Below, piece after piece: positions 17,926 to 26,488 of a stretch of DNA of 57,622 bases. A model generated the notes under the pieces. It was not told the DNA's origin and did not search any database. It worked only from the letters and a program-made list of their open reading frames with translations. The DNA is from Prolixibacteraceae bacterium (lineage in GTDB: Bacteria > Bacteroidota > Bacteroidia > Bacteroidales > Prolixibacteraceae), in NCBI GenBank assembly GCA_021740385.1, contig JAIOZY010000034.1, positions 1 through 57,622 of the forward strand, read 5' to 3'. Every line of letters begins with the position of its first letter. The first letter of the stretch is position 1. The position numbers and the translations under genes were made by a program.

Positions 17926-19473
17926 TCAAAATATTTCCTCTAAATAAAACTCCGATTTGAACTCAACCCCGTTACGTAAAACGGTCATGCGTATTTTTTT
18001 GTTTTTACGCTGACGCAACATAAGGTTTATGTCGTTTAATGTCAGGTCTTTATGGTTTGTGAAATTTATGGCGATAACCTGGTCGTTTTCCCTGAAACCA
18101 GCCTCCCATGCAGGTGAACCTTCAATAACATTGTTGATGGTAAAAACGGGTAAACCGGGCACGGGGTTGATAATTTCGAGGCCACTCATGTTGTAATAGA
18201 ATTTGTCGCGGTAATCGTTGTTAGGCCGCATAATTAATCGCTGGTTAAAATAATCGAACCAAATTTTGTAGCGCCTCAATACTTCGCCACCAATTGAGCC
18301 ATGCCGTTGTTCCTGCCGTATTACATTGTTCAGGTAATCCGATTCGGGATACGACACAATTGGGTTGTCGAGGGGCATTCCGCCAATCCACAACGTCTCG
18401 ACACGTCCCTTGTAGCCAAACAGTTCGCCACCAAGCCCCACGCCCAGGAATGAATAAATGTGCTTATCGGGGATTTTTATTTCGTTGTTTGCGTGTGGCG
18501 AAAGCCACAGTGCATCACTCGCACCCGTATCGATTAAGAGTATTACCGGTACAACTTTCCCGCTGTCCTGCATAATATCCGCACGTATCACGGGTTTGTT
18601 ACGCACAAAATGGATGGGTAAAACCACATCTTTACGCCGCGGCCTGTATTTAAAATACTGCGGTTTGTAAAGCCTGATCTGTTCGGTTTGGTAATTAACC
18701 CTGACAATGTAATTTTTAAACAGGTTCATCCCAATGAGCCCGTGTACCGGCATGCCCAGTATTTGTGAAATTTGAAAATTCTCATCAATAATCACGTTTA
18801 TTTTTTGATGCTCGGCAACGAGCCCCGGCAATGTAATGGTATTATCGCCCGACTGATAAGCCTGGGTAATCATTTCGTTTCCCAGCCCCCTGAGGTCAAT
18901 CGGCTTTATGTAATTCAGGTTAAGCTTCTCAACCAGGGTCAGTTCGGTAATAATGGGGTCACGAACGCCCGAATCAAGGATAAAGTTCATGGTATCGGAC
19001 CCGTTAATGCTCACGGGTATAACAATCAGGTTACTTATTTGCCTGAAGTTGATATTTTCCCTTCGTTTTCGCGGGTTGGTAAACATGAAACCCGCCGAAG
19101 GGGTAGCATAGAGCTTTTCAAAATCGATGTGTTCCGACATCGGGATATAATCACGGACAATTAACAAATTATTTTCTATTTCGAAAATGAGGTAGAAATC
19201 GTCCATCAGTTTTTCCAGTATTTCTTTAACCGATTTGTTCGATATGCTCAGGTTGACCCTTTTCCCTTTTATAAGTTTCGAATTGTAGTCGAAATCGAGG
19301 TTAAACTGTTCGCAAATTTTCCTGATTACGTCTTCGAGTGGCTCATTTTCGGCATAAACCGAAATACTTTGATCGAGAATGTCTTCGGTTCGCTGGGCAA
19401 AAACATTGCCCGAAACCAACATTGTAAGAAATAGTGCAGAGGAGAGGACCAACGTTTTCAATAATCGTTTCAT
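17926..19473 (-). CDS. STN-aspartyl protease-PDZ protein
   Basis: An exported 515-aa protein (signal peptide to about VFAQ, residue 27) with three parts. An STN domain lies at about 37-108. A double retropepsin-like aspartyl protease has D-S-G at 167-169 (FILDSGVRD) and D-T-G at 315-317 (LLIDTGASD), giving the two aspartates of one active site. A PDZ domain lies at about 430-505. PDZ-linked aspartyl proteases are known in Bacteroidota; an STN domain in front of one is unusual and ties it to the FecR anti-sigma factor encoded just upstream. The ATG at 19473 is preferred over a TTG three codons before. Confidence 0.8.
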   Translation of the reverse strand: MKRLLKTLVLSSALFLTMLVSGNVFAQRTEDILDQSISVYAENEPLEDVIRKICEQFNLDFDYNSKLIKGKRVNLSISNKSVKEILEKLMDDFYLIFEIENNLLIVRDYIPMSEHIDFEKLYATPSAGFMFTNPRKRRENINFRQISNLIVIPVSINGSDTMNFILDSGVRDPIITELTLVEKLNLNYIKPIDLRGLGNEMITQAYQSGDNTITLPGLVAEHQKINVIIDENFQISQILGMPVHGLIGMNLFKNYIVRVNYQTEQIRLYKPQYFKYRPRRKDVVLPIHFVRNKPVIRADIMQDSGKVVPVILLIDTGASDALWLSPHANNEIKIPDKHIYSFLGVGLGGELFGYKGRVETLWIGGMPLDNPIVSYPESDYLNNVIRQEQRHGSIGGEVLRRYKIWFDYFNQRLIMRPNNDYRDKFYYNMSGLEIINPVPGLPVFTINNVIEGSPAWEAGFRENDQVIAINFTNHKDLTLNDINLMLRQRKNKKIRMTVLRNGVEFKSEFYLEEIF

Positions 19474-19574
19474 AGCTATCAATTTTTAAATTTAACGTTT
19501 TGCACACCGTATTGCATTTTGCAATAGGTATGCCACCAACTCCTTAACCCCAATTACTTTAGAAGTAATGCGGG

Positions 19575-20558
19575 TTAATTATTTTGGACAAAAAATCCGT
19601 TGTTTTCAGTTTGGTCAACTTTTATATCGAGGGTTAAAGCAATCACATCCATTATGTATTCCGGATCTTGTTTTGAGAACGAGGCAGTCAGCTTCTGGCT
19701 TGTATCAACCTGGTTGTCAATGTCAACACGTATATTGTATGCGTGCTGCAATGTTTCAAACACTTCGCCCAGCGGGGTATAATTAAAACTGATTTCGCGG
19801 GTGTACCAGGCAAGTTTGTTCGGATTATAATTATCAGTACGTAAAAGTTCCCGGGTGTACATATTAAGGGTACCTGTTTGTCCCGGCATCAGCACTACCT
19901 TTTCTTCCGCTTTCCCTGCACCGGTGTTAAACAGTTCAACTTTCCCGGTTTTTACAATTACCTCAACCGTTTCCGATTCGTTGTAGGCACAAACATTAAA
20001 CGAAGTGCCCAGTACCTTAACCGATGCACCATTTGTTTTAATGATAAACGGTTTTTCGGTATCGGGTTTAATGTTGAAAAATGCTTCGCCAACAAGTGTA
20101 ACTTCCCGGGTAGTACCCGTGAATTTTTTTGGGAATTTCACTTCCGAACCGTGGTTTAATGTTACTGTTGAACCATCGGGCAGCAACTGTTGGGTATTAC
20201 CTTCTAAATAGTGTGCTGCAATAACCGGAACCGGTTTGTTTTGAACAGCCATTTTCCAAACAGCAAAGCCACCGGCAACAAGCAGAAAAAAGACAGCGGC
20301 AATGCGAAGTAATGGTCTGAATGACATCGTTTTTCTTCGGCTCATTGCCCTGTCGACTTTTTCCCATGCGCTGTTTGTATTGTATTGATCAAGGCCGAGG
20401 AAAAGCCCGGTTTTTTCGAATGTTTTTTCCGACTGGCCAATGATCCTCTGCACATTTTCATCGGCAATCATTTTTTCGAATTCCGCCTTTTCCTCCACGC
20501 TTAACTTTTCATTCGATAAACGTTTGGCAATAATATTCCACTGATCTCCCTTCAACAT
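19575..20558 (-). CDS. FecR-family anti-sigma factor
   Basis: Inner-membrane regulator that holds the sigma factor until a periplasmic signal arrives. The cytoplasmic N-terminus (about 80 aa) has SVEEKAEFEKMIAD; one transmembrane helix lies around 83-101 (AAVFFLLVAGGFAVWKMAV). The periplasmic FecR domain has HYLEGNTQQLLPDGSTVTLN, and a DUF4974 STN-like C-terminal domain (ISFNYTPLGEVFETLQHAY) lies around 255-325. The ATG at 20558 gives MLKGDQW and sits 5 bp after the sigma gene; a TTG at 20567 would overlap it. The genes that follow encode STN proteins rather than SusC/SusD. Confidence 0.92.
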   Translation of the reverse strand: MLKGDQWNIIAKRLSNEKLSVEEKAEFEKMIADENVQRIIGQSEKTFEKTGLFLGLDQYNTNSAWEKVDRAMSRRKTMSFRPLLRIAAVFFLLVAGGFAVWKMAVQNKPVPVIAAHYLEGNTQQLLPDGSTVTLNHGSEVKFPKKFTGTTREVTLVGEAFFNIKPDTEKPFIIKTNGASVKVLGTSFNVCAYNESETVEVIVKTGKVELFNTGAGKAEEKVVLMPGQTGTLNMYTRELLRTDNYNPNKLAWYTREISFNYTPLGEVFETLQHAYNIRVDIDNQVDTSQKLTASFSKQDPEYIMDVIALTLDIKVDQTENNGFFVQNN

Positions 20559-20563
20559 AATCT

Positions 20564-21199
20564 TCAATTTTTACCTTTTGGTTTTGTACTTTTTTGACAT
20601 TTGACGGTTACATTACCCCTACACGGCATGCCGGGAATGTTTAAAAAGAAAGTAATAAGCAGGTGTTTGTATGTGCTCAATTTTTTGCGTAAGTCTTTCA
20701 GTGCCTGCCCCATTTGGGTTTCGACCGTTTTTATCGAAATGCCCAGCTTTTCCGCAATTTCACGGTATTTTAATCCTTCTTCGCGACTAAGTATGAATAT
20801 TTCCCTGCGCCGTGGGGGCAACGAATCGATCCCTTCCCTGATTTTATTATGAAGGTCAACTTCGAGTATATAATTATCGGGATTTAACTGCGAATTGTTT
20901 TTACTCAGAACATCGGTTTTGTATCCCTGCCTAATTTTTTGGTGTTTGATGTAATTGAGGCACCTGTTCCTGACAGAACTGAAAAGGTAATTTTTCACCG
21001 AAACCGTTATATCGAGATCCGAGCGTTTTTCCCATATTTTTAGGAAAAAGCCTTGCACAATCTCTTCACATTCATCGGGGTCGGCAATGTATTTTCGCGA
21101 AAAATGGCAAAGAGGGGCATAATAAAAACGGAAAAGTTTTTCAAAACTTTGTTTGTTCCCTTCCTTTATCTGTTGAAAAAGTTTTTTTTCGTTGTCCAT
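20564..21199 (-). CDS. ECF RNA polymerase sigma factor (Bacteroidota FecI-like)
   Basis: Directs RNA polymerase to the promoters of its own regulon and is paired with the FecR gene that follows. Region 2 is visible as FEKLFRFYYAPLCHFSRKYI and DECEEIVQGFFLKIWEKR (residues about 19-55). Region 4 is LPPRRREIFILSREEGLKYR and the helix-turn-helix ISIKTVETQMGQAL (about 125-170). At 211 aa it carries some 30 extra C-terminal residues with two cysteines (MPCRGNVTVKC) beyond region 4, which is not typical. First gene of a five-gene operon. Confidence 0.93.
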   Translation of the reverse strand: MDNEKKLFQQIKEGNKQSFEKLFRFYYAPLCHFSRKYIADPDECEEIVQGFFLKIWEKRSDLDITVSVKNYLFSSVRNRCLNYIKHQKIRQGYKTDVLSKNNSQLNPDNYILEVDLHNKIREGIDSLPPRRREIFILSREEGLKYREIAEKLGISIKTVETQMGQALKDLRKKLSTYKHLLITFFLNIPGMPCRGNVTVKCQKSTKPKGKN

Positions 21200-21283
21200 G
21201 CATAAACTGATAAACCACCCAATTTACAAAATATTCATTAAGGGTGAATTAAAGAAATGACAACCGGGGAGAGATTTTCCCCT

Positions 21284-21487
21284 TTAAGGTAAGTGAATAT
21301 TTATAGATATCAACAATGAAGTTGTTACTTTTCTTATTTTATCGAATTTGCTAATTATCTCTTCAAATAAGAAATCGGGACATATCATTTTACTTTTTTC
21401 TAAATCCCTTAATATCAATTTTGAAATTGTTCTGTTTGGGGTTATGAGTCCGGATATTATGATATTTGAATCAAGAACTAAATTCAT
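21284..21487 (-). pseudogene. Truncated PIN-domain toxin (VapC-like)
   Basis: The first 50 residues are a clear PIN-domain start: LVLDSNIIISGLITPN with the first catalytic Asp, and ICPDFLFEEIISKFDKI. The protein then ends after about 67 residues (TTSLLISINIHLP), where full-length relatives run to about 140 and carry three more acidic residues. It lacks the distal catalytic residues and is presumably inactive. The start overlaps the antitoxin stop in ATGA, the usual arrangement of a two-gene toxin-antitoxin operon. Confidence 0.7.
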
Positions 21488-21690
21488 TTCTCGAATTTAT
21501 ATTTGTTCTTATCCCACCAGTTCTGATTTATATCGTTTGCTAATTCATCGGCTTGTTGTTGCGTTGCCTTGCTTTGATTATTTATTTCCCTGAATTTGAC
21601 ATATTCAATAAATGACTGGATTTCGTCCAAATCAATTATTTTATTTGAAAATGTCAGCTTAATTTCATTATTTTCTGTTTCAACTCTCAT
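21484..21690 (-). CDS. Putative antitoxin of a PIN toxin
   Basis: A 68-aa acidic protein (EIKLTFSNKIIDLDEIQSFI, then a helical tail ending DINQNWWDKNKYKFEK) directly upstream of, and overlapping, a PIN-domain gene. Size, charge and position match antitoxins of such pairs; no known DNA-binding fold is obvious. The paired toxin is truncated, so this may be a surviving antitoxin. Confidence 0.6.
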   Translation of the reverse strand: MRVETENNEIKLTFSNKIIDLDEIQSFIEYVKFREINNQSKATQQQADELANDINQNWWDKNKYKFEK

Positions 21691-21764
21691 CTTTATAAAA
21701 TTTTACAAATCAAAATTATAAAAAAATGACATACATCGTATACAATTATTTCGCCTTCCTCATC

Positions 21765-22302
21765 CTATTCCTTTATCACATATAGCTTATTTTCATCGAC
21801 ACGGTAATACAACGGGGCAACTTCAACCTTAGGATAACGGATCCTGAGTCTCTTCACTTCGGAAAGGATAAAGTCAATTTCATTTCCGATTTCAAAAAGG
21901 GGTGCAAAATGCATGAAATGATCTTTGGCCATATCAGGCTCCCAACCAATTTGCACCAAACCTTCAACACATTGTTCCTTTTTAGAAATGAGGTTGACCA
22001 TACCACATTGATCATGCCCAATGAGGGCGATATAACTAATTTCCCCAACGGCTATTGCATACGATACATTAAATTCGCTGTAACGCAAATTGGCACCACC
22101 GGTTCGTATAATGTATGCAAATTTTTCGGGAATGTTCAAATGCTTGCGATTGTCCATGCACATACCTATCAGAATCTGAGCACTGGAATATTCCCGGTGT
22201 TTACGAAAAAGGTTTTGGTACCCGATAAAATCACCAATGGGGGTGCCCCCTGTACTGTTGAGGGATGTCCCCTTCAGAATTTATTTTATGCAGCTTATTC
22301 AT
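21765..22302 (-). pseudogene. Beta-type carbonic anhydrase, frameshifted
   Basis: Beta-carbonic anhydrases interconvert CO2 and bicarbonate. Residues of the zinc site are present: CMDNR (Cys-x-Asp-x-Arg) and GHDQCG (His and Cys). The reading frame is broken. An ATG at 22302 opens MNKLHKINSEGDIPQQYRG, a normal start for this group, but a run GGGGG-TG-CCCCC (22239-22250, plus strand) shifts the frame by one, and continuation (TPIGDFIGYQNLFRKHREYS and on through CMDNR) is in another frame. The shorter open frame from 22163 begins inside the zinc motif and could not make an enzyme. A recent mutation or a sequencing error in the homopolymers would both explain it. Confidence 0.75.
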
Positions 22303-22340
22303 CACGTACAAAAATTAACAATAAAAGAAGGAATAAGTTT

Positions 22341-23063
22341 TTAGTTTATCCGGAGCACGTTTTTGCTCATAATTTTCATCTCTTTTTCAAGCTGTTTCGC
22401 CTCACCATTCGTTAGTATATCAAGCAATTCTTTAAAACCCGGGCCGTGGTTCATTTCACGTGTGTGCGCCAGTTCGTGCAGTATAATGTAATCAATCAGA
22501 TGATCGGGCATCCGCATCAGGTGCAGGTTAAGGTTGATGTTACCAACCGACGAACAGCTCCCCCATTTACTCTTCAGGTTTTTAATAAAAACTTTGTTGA
22601 ACGAAAAACTGTGTTTATGAGCCAAATCATATACCCGCTGTGGTAAATACAATTTTGCTTCATCGCGGCATACTTCAGTAATAACCCTTGTGATAAAATG
22701 CTGTACACGTTCCGATTCAATATCCACGGCCGGAGGTATTGTTACCACAACTTTGGTTTTCGTAATTGCAGCCTCAAGTTTCCCCCGCGGAACGCTCAAA
22801 ATTTGAATTGAATGGTACTTTGTTGCAATAACATCACCCATCGAATAAACAACTTTTCGTTCGGCCATTTTTTGTTGCCGGGCTTTTATCCATTCAATAT
22901 TTTTGAGAATGAAATTTACTACTTCTTTACCGCTTACGTACCAGGGATGGTTTACCTTTACAACCCCATCGGGCTTAACCCGTAACGAAATGCTCTTTGA
23001 TCCCTTCCGGCGTGTAATGTCTACCCGGCCAATGCCTTCGTGATAATATGTTTTCGTACTCAC
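22341..23063 (-). CDS. YgjP/DUF45-type metal-dependent hydrolase
   Basis: A 240-aa zincin-like protein of the YgjP (DUF45, SprT-related) family. The zinc motif HELAHTREMNHGPGF (H-E-x2-H and a third His) lies near residue 195, preceded by SKWGSCSSVGNINLNLHL, a strong family signature. The start appears to be GTG at 23063 (VSTKTYY...). It lies 44 bp downstream of the DUF2723 gene on the same strand. The family's physiological substrate is unknown; peptidase activity is inferred from the fold. Confidence 0.85.
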   Translation of the reverse strand: MSTKTYYHEGIGRVDITRRKGSKSISLRVKPDGVVKVNHPWYVSGKEVVNFILKNIEWIKARQQKMAERKVVYSMGDVIATKYHSIQILSVPRGKLEAAITKTKVVVTIPPAVDIESERVQHFITRVITEVCRDEAKLYLPQRVYDLAHKHSFSFNKVFIKNLKSKWGSCSSVGNINLNLHLMRMPDHLIDYIILHELAHTREMNHGPGFKELLDILTNGEAKQLEKEMKIMSKNVLRIN

Positions 23064-23107
23064 AATAAACGTTCAGTCTATTTTAAAAAAAGCATTTGCG
23101 CTGCTGG

Positions 23108-26100
23108 TCAGCTTTCTGCCTTTGCAGTAATAATGGCCAACTGGTTTTCGATGTTTTCAACCAGTTCCTTTCTTTCAAATTTTTCAGCAATGCGCATTAC
23201 CTCTTTTATTACCGATGTTTCCCGTTTTATTTTTTGGTTATAGCTGTCGATGTAAGCCGAACCAAGTCCAATGTAAAAGTCTATTTTGTCCAAACACTCA
23301 TTGGCAACCGTTTTAAGCAGTTCGTCCCCTTTTTCATCCAGATTGTTCCGGTAATAAACAGCTGAACAATAAACATCGTAATACGAAGTAAAGTACATGC
23401 CTAAAGGCAGTATTTCGTACAAACGGTCAATCACTTCAAGTGCTTTATCATCCTGCCCTTCAGCAAAAAGTTTTTCAGCAAGCCTGTAAAATGTAGGTTT
23501 GATACGCACAATTTCGGTTGTTTTCTGAAGGTTCTCGTCTATAAAAATATCCGGATCGTTCAAGTTCCCCCAAACAAACTGATCCATTACACGAGTGTAA
23601 AGCAAATCGGCATCAATAAAAGGGTCGGATGTATTGTTTGCAATTGGGAGGAACCTGTAAGCAAACCCTTCGTGTCTGAGATATTTGTCAAGTTTCAGGT
23701 TTATGGTATGCACCACACTCAGGTCGAAATAAATGGGGCGCTCCCAATGGTTGTTGGCCAGCATATCTAAAATTGCCAAATCGCTTTTCGACACAAAACC
23801 CGACGAAATTTCAAACACGATTGAGTCAACAATCTGATCGGCCATTTCGGGTGAGACCGTGTTTGTTTCAAGTACCTTTTGTTTATCGACAGTAATTTTA
23901 ACCTGTTTTGAAGGGAAAAAATCGTAAGCGCCCCCACCCTGAGTTTGCAACTTTGTACGCGGATCTTCACTCAAAACGATATTCAGGAGCGTTGATAATT
24001 CAACCGGCCGTTTTATATCATCCCTTACAAACATGGTATTCCGGTTGTTAAACTCGTACTTTTCATTATCCATTTTTATGGGCAAGGGATCCGAGTCGTA
24101 CACTTTTCTTTTCATCTGGTCGATGTACCAGTCGCCGTTTAACAGGGTAACGTTACATATGCGTACGTCGGGCCGTTCGTTTTCCACATCCTGCACATAC
24201 CAAAGCGGGAAGGTGTCGTTATCGCCATAAGTAAACAAAACAGCGTTTTTTTCACACGAGTTAAGGTAATTTCTTCCCAGATCGTGTGCAACATATCGCC
24301 CCGATCGGTCATGATCATCGTAGTTTTCGGCAATAAGCATAACCGGAACAATGCACGACAGTATTACAGCAGGCACATACGTCCTCTTTTTCAGATACTT
24401 TTGTAGAAATTGGTTTATCCCTATCACACCCAGGCCAATCCAAATGGCAAATGTGTAAAACGAACCCGCGTAAGCATAATCGCGCTCCCGCGGCTGAAAG
24501 GGGGGTTGGTTAAGAAACCCGACAATGGCAATGCCGGTCAATATAAAAAGAACCATTACCACCCAAAAATCTTTTTTATTCTGCTTGAAATGAATAATCA
24601 AACCAATAAGGCCAAGCAGGAATGGCAGCATGTAGTATCGGTTTGTAGTTTCGGGGTTGGCCATAGAATATGGCTGATCGCCGTTATGCCCAAGGCGGGC
24701 TTTGTCGATAAAGCCAAAACCGGTAAGCCAGTTGCCATTAAAAATATCGCCGTGCCCCTGGTTGTCGTTTTGTCGGCCCGAAAAATTCCACATGAAATAA
24801 CGGATATACATGTGGTTGATTTGGTACGAAAAGAAAAAACGCAGGTTTTCGGCAAAGGTAGGAACATACTCGGTTTTACCGTTTAATGAGACCGGTCTGC
24901 CTTTTATCTTCCCCCACATTTTGTACCCCGACTTGTGGTTTCCCATGGTACTGTACATGCGTGGAAACATGGTTTTAAAGCGGTCGTCATATTTGTATTC
25001 CATGGGTCCGTCCATTTTGATGTATTTCCCGTTTTTGGGGAAATAAACAGGCTTCCCTTTTTTCGCGCTAACAGCCGGGGCATTAAAATAATAACCGCTA
25101 ACCAACGGAGTTGAACCGTATTGCGAACGATTCAGGTATTTCATCAACGTATATGAATTTTCGGGGTTGTTTTCGTCCATGGGCGGGTTGGCCCTTGAAC
25201 GGATCATGATTGCGGCATACGACGAAAAACCCATAATTATTAACATAACCGAAACAACCAGCAGGTTTGCTATGGGTTTTTGCTTTTTGTGGGTATAAAC
25301 AATGAGACCAACCAATACGGCTACCGTCAGGAATATAAAAAATAACATTCCCGAATTGTAAGGCAATCCAAATGTATTGACAAAAAGTATTTCAAATTTT
25401 TGCGCGATTGATGGTATGCCCTGGATAATGCCATACATGATAAAAATGATGGTTAGAAACGAAAGGGCTAATGTAACAATAACACCTTTGGTTGTAGGTT
25501 TATATTTTTTGAAATACCATATAAGGGCAATAGCCGGTATAGCCAGCAGGTTGAGCAGGTGCACCCCAATAGAAAGGCCTATGAGGTAAGCAATTAACAG
25601 AATCCAGCGGTTGGCATGCTTTTCATTGGCAACTTGTTCCCAGCGCAATATGGCCCAAAAAACAATGGCCGTAAACAGCGATGAGAAAGCATAAACTTCG
25701 GCCTCAACAGCCGAAAACCAAAACGTATCGGTAAAAGCAAACGCCAGCGAACCAATGACACCCGATGCAAATGCAAGAATTTGAAACCTTACGGAACCAT
25801 CGTTGCCCGAAAAACGCACGGCCAGCCTGACTATAGTCCAATGAAGGAACAGGATGGTTGCAGCGCTTACCAACGCCGAAAAAGCATTTATAAAATGAGC
25901 CACTTCATCCGGGGAAGGGGCAAAAAGCGATACCACCCGGGCAATGATCATGAAAAACGGTGCACCGGGGGGATGCCCAACCTGTAGCTTATAAGCCGAG
26001 GCAATAAATTCGCCACAGTCCCAGAAACTTACCGAGGGTTCAACCGTAAATAAATATACAATTAACGAGATTAAAAACATTGCCCAACCAAGCAATGTAT

Positions 26101-26122
26101 TGATCAGTTTGAATTTTTTCAT
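23108..26122 (-). CDS. DUF2723 membrane protein (putative protein O-glycosyltransferase)
   Basis: A 1004-aa membrane protein. The N-terminal 620 residues hold about a dozen transmembrane helices; the first extracytoplasmic loop has WDCGEFIASAYKLQVGHPPG near residue 34, with acidic residues placed as in GT-C-fold O-mannosyltransferases. The C-terminal 380 residues are soluble, with helical repeat-like segments (LFAEGQDDKALEVIDRLYEI). DUF2723 proteins are common in Bacteroidota and related to protein O-mannosyltransferases, so a role in glycosylation of exported proteins is inferred. Complete, with a single plausible ATG start. Confidence 0.85.
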   Translation of the reverse strand: MKKFKLINTLLGWAMFLISLIVYLFTVEPSVSFWDCGEFIASAYKLQVGHPPGAPFFMIIARVVSLFAPSPDEVAHFINAFSALVSAATILFLHWTIVRLAVRFSGNDGSVRFQILAFASGVIGSLAFAFTDTFWFSAVEAEVYAFSSLFTAIVFWAILRWEQVANEKHANRWILLIAYLIGLSIGVHLLNLLAIPAIALIWYFKKYKPTTKGVIVTLALSFLTIIFIMYGIIQGIPSIAQKFEILFVNTFGLPYNSGMLFFIFLTVAVLVGLIVYTHKKQKPIANLLVVSVMLIIMGFSSYAAIMIRSRANPPMDENNPENSYTLMKYLNRSQYGSTPLVSGYYFNAPAVSAKKGKPVYFPKNGKYIKMDGPMEYKYDDRFKTMFPRMYSTMGNHKSGYKMWGKIKGRPVSLNGKTEYVPTFAENLRFFFSYQINHMYIRYFMWNFSGRQNDNQGHGDIFNGNWLTGFGFIDKARLGHNGDQPYSMANPETTNRYYMLPFLLGLIGLIIHFKQNKKDFWVVMVLFILTGIAIVGFLNQPPFQPRERDYAYAGSFYTFAIWIGLGVIGINQFLQKYLKKRTYVPAVILSCIVPVMLIAENYDDHDRSGRYVAHDLGRNYLNSCEKNAVLFTYGDNDTFPLWYVQDVENERPDVRICNVTLLNGDWYIDQMKRKVYDSDPLPIKMDNEKYEFNNRNTMFVRDDIKRPVELSTLLNIVLSEDPRTKLQTQGGGAYDFFPSKQVKITVDKQKVLETNTVSPEMADQIVDSIVFEISSGFVSKSDLAILDMLANNHWERPIYFDLSVVHTINLKLDKYLRHEGFAYRFLPIANNTSDPFIDADLLYTRVMDQFVWGNLNDPDIFIDENLQKTTEIVRIKPTFYRLAEKLFAEGQDDKALEVIDRLYEILPLGMYFTSYYDVYCSAVYYRNNLDEKGDELLKTVANECLDKIDFYIGLGSAYIDSYNQKIKRETSVIKEVMRIAEKFERKELVENIENQLAIITAKAES

Positions 26123-26211
26123 GGTTTTATCCGAAAAGTTTCCGCAAATATAAGGGTTTATATTTTGGGTTCCGATTTTTTATGAAAAGTTAAGAAATCG
26201 GAAAAATGTTT

Positions 26212-26219
26212 TATTTTTG
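26212..26219 (+). promoter_or_regulatory. Probable -7 element for the tRNA-Val series
   Basis: TATTTTTG matches TAnnTTTG and ends 22 nt before the first tRNA-like unit. Transcription would therefore include the damaged units before the intact tRNA-Val. No convincing -33 TTTG is seen. Confidence 0.5.
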
Positions 26220-26311
26220 CTATAGAATTTAAAATAACGATGGGTCGTTAGTTCAGTCCTGATAAAACAGAAATTTTCTAAAAATTTCATATTTTATCGA
26301 GGATGCTCGAA

Positions 26312-26327
26312 TCCGCCGGTTGGCGGA
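26312..26327. repeat. 16-bp palindrome, inverted copy
   Basis: TCCGCC-GGTT-GGCGGA: perfect 6-bp stem with a 4-nt loop. It is the exact reverse complement of the copies at 26343 and 26428. Confidence 0.85.
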
Positions 26328-26342
26328 TCGGCATTGGTTCAG

Positions 26343-26358
26343 TCCGCCAACCGGCGGA
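26343..26358. repeat. 16-bp palindrome, first direct copy
   Basis: TCCGCC-AACC-GGCGGA within the tRNA-Val-derived unit; the following 45 bases are duplicated 85 bp downstream. Confidence 0.85.
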
Positions 26359-26427
26359 TGACAGGCATGAGGTCAACGGTTCTTTTTTATATTGAATTTT
26401 TAAGGGACGTTAGCTCAGTTGGTTCAG

Positions 26428-26443
26428 TCCGCCAACCGGCGGA
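26428..26443. repeat. 16-bp palindrome, second direct copy
   Basis: TCCGCC-AACC-GGCGGA exactly between the D arm and the anticodon of the second pseudo-tRNA-Val, replacing the 10 bases found there in the intact tRNA. Confidence 0.85.
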
Positions 26444-26488
26444 TGACAGGCATGAGGTCAACGGTTCTTTTTTATATTGAATTTTTAA

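Larger units (their letters stand above)
26242..26488 (+). pseudogene. Tandem tRNA-Val-derived pseudo-tRNAs with palindromes
   Basis: Two or three damaged copies precede the intact tRNA-Val. The clearest (26404-26488) starts GGGACGTTAGCTCAGTTGGT exactly like the intact gene. It then has TCCGCCAACCGGCGGA where the intact gene has AGCGCTTGCT (5' anticodon strand), resumes with TGACAGGCATGAGGTCA, and breaks off in the T arm into a T-rich spacer. The unit before it shares 69 bp with this one at an 85-bp period. The first unit (26242) keeps GGGTCGTTAGTTCAGT and a T-arm-like GGATGCTCGAATCC. Confidence 0.75.

Noticed and set aside
13786-21199. Polysaccharide utilisation locus
   Set aside because: A sigma/FecR pair is present, but there is no SusC barrel, no SusD and no glycoside hydrolase in the cluster.
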